From: an uncultured Clostridiaceae bacterium
GTDB taxonomy: Bacteria; Bacillota; Clostridia; Lachnospirales; Lachnospiraceae
Length of the DNA: 5,643 bases
Assembly (NCBI GenBank): GCA_949841235.1
Contig: CATKZA010000136.1
Location: forward strand, 1-5,643
Direction of reading: 5' to 3'
The translations under genes were made by a program, and so were the position numbers. The notes under the pieces were generated by a model. That model worked only from the letters and a program-made list of their open reading frames with translations. It ran no database searches and was not told where the DNA came from. Shown here piece by piece: positions 5,559 to 5,643 of this stretch (position 1 is its first letter; the number at the start of each line of letters is the position of its first letter).

Positions 5559-5643
5559 ATGAACAACAGAAATTATCAGAGAGAACTGGATAAAATCATA
5601 GACAATTTGTGCGCCCGTCAGGTGAACGGACAGGACAGTCCGG
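5559..5643 (+). CDS. queH: Probable epoxyqueuosine reductase QueH, N-terminal 28 codons (partial, runs off window)
   Basis: The frame from the ATG at 5559 reads MNNRNYQRELDKIIDNL and continues open to the window end at DSP. The N-terminal pattern MN-RNYQ-ELD-I, followed by a Pro about 28 residues in, matches the start of clostridial QueH (DUF208) proteins, where the LLLHSCCAPC metal-binding motif would begin next. That motif lies beyond the window, so the call rests on a short match from memory. QueH reduces epoxyqueuosine to queuosine in tRNA anticodons. The Shine-Dalgarno is poor: AGGG at 5553-5556 is only 2 nt from the ATG. The 52-bp gap after carB shows only a 4-bp stem (GGCA/TGCC near 5514-5529) and no terminator, so read-through from carB is possible. 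Confidence 0.6.
   Translation, partial: MNNRNYQRELDKIIDNLCARQVNGQDSP

Overview
The window looks like a chromosomal housekeeping segment from a Clostridia bacterium, most likely a Lachnospiraceae (Clostridium cluster XIVa-type) gut species. The evidence is moderate GC, strong AGGAGG-type ribosome binding sites, frequent GTG/GAG/GCG codons, a type I glutamine synthetase followed by an ANTAR regulator, and a queH-like start downstream of carB. The species cannot be fixed from this sequence. All genes read on the + strand and there is no integrase, transposase, phage, CRISPR, tRNA or rRNA gene.

Layout: the last 65 codons of a type I glutamine synthetase (glnA) end at 200. A 134-bp spacer leads to a 181-aa regulator (335-880) with a degenerate receiver domain and a C-terminal ANTAR RNA-binding domain. 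A nested inverted-repeat element of about 135 bp (875-1009) follows and contains the regulator's stop codon. Next is carA (1036-2142), the glutaminase subunit of carbamoyl phosphate synthetase. A 139-bp carA-carB spacer carries a run of five small hairpins (2135-2260), which is also an open frame of 47 codons behind a perfect Shine-Dalgarno. carB (2282-5506), the full-length synthetase subunit, follows. The window ends in the first 28 codons of a probable queH (5559 onward).

The genes share a theme. Glutamine synthetase makes glutamine, CarA hydrolyses it to feed ammonia to CarB, and carbamoyl phosphate goes to pyrimidines and arginine. The ANTAR protein between them resembles the clostridial NitR-type antiterminators encoded beside glnA and is the obvious candidate nitrogen-responsive regulator. 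Its receiver lacks the phosphoacceptor aspartate, so control by a histidine kinase is unlikely. No rho-independent terminator or convincing promoter was seen, so an operon is possible but unproven.

The coding genes are ordinary. The interesting material is in the two spacers. Each is almost filled by a compact palindromic element, the two elements are unrelated to each other, and each carries the stop codon of the gene upstream. Both look like non-autonomous dispersed repeats (MITE/REP-like). The second may also encode a small peptide or set the carA:carB expression ratio.
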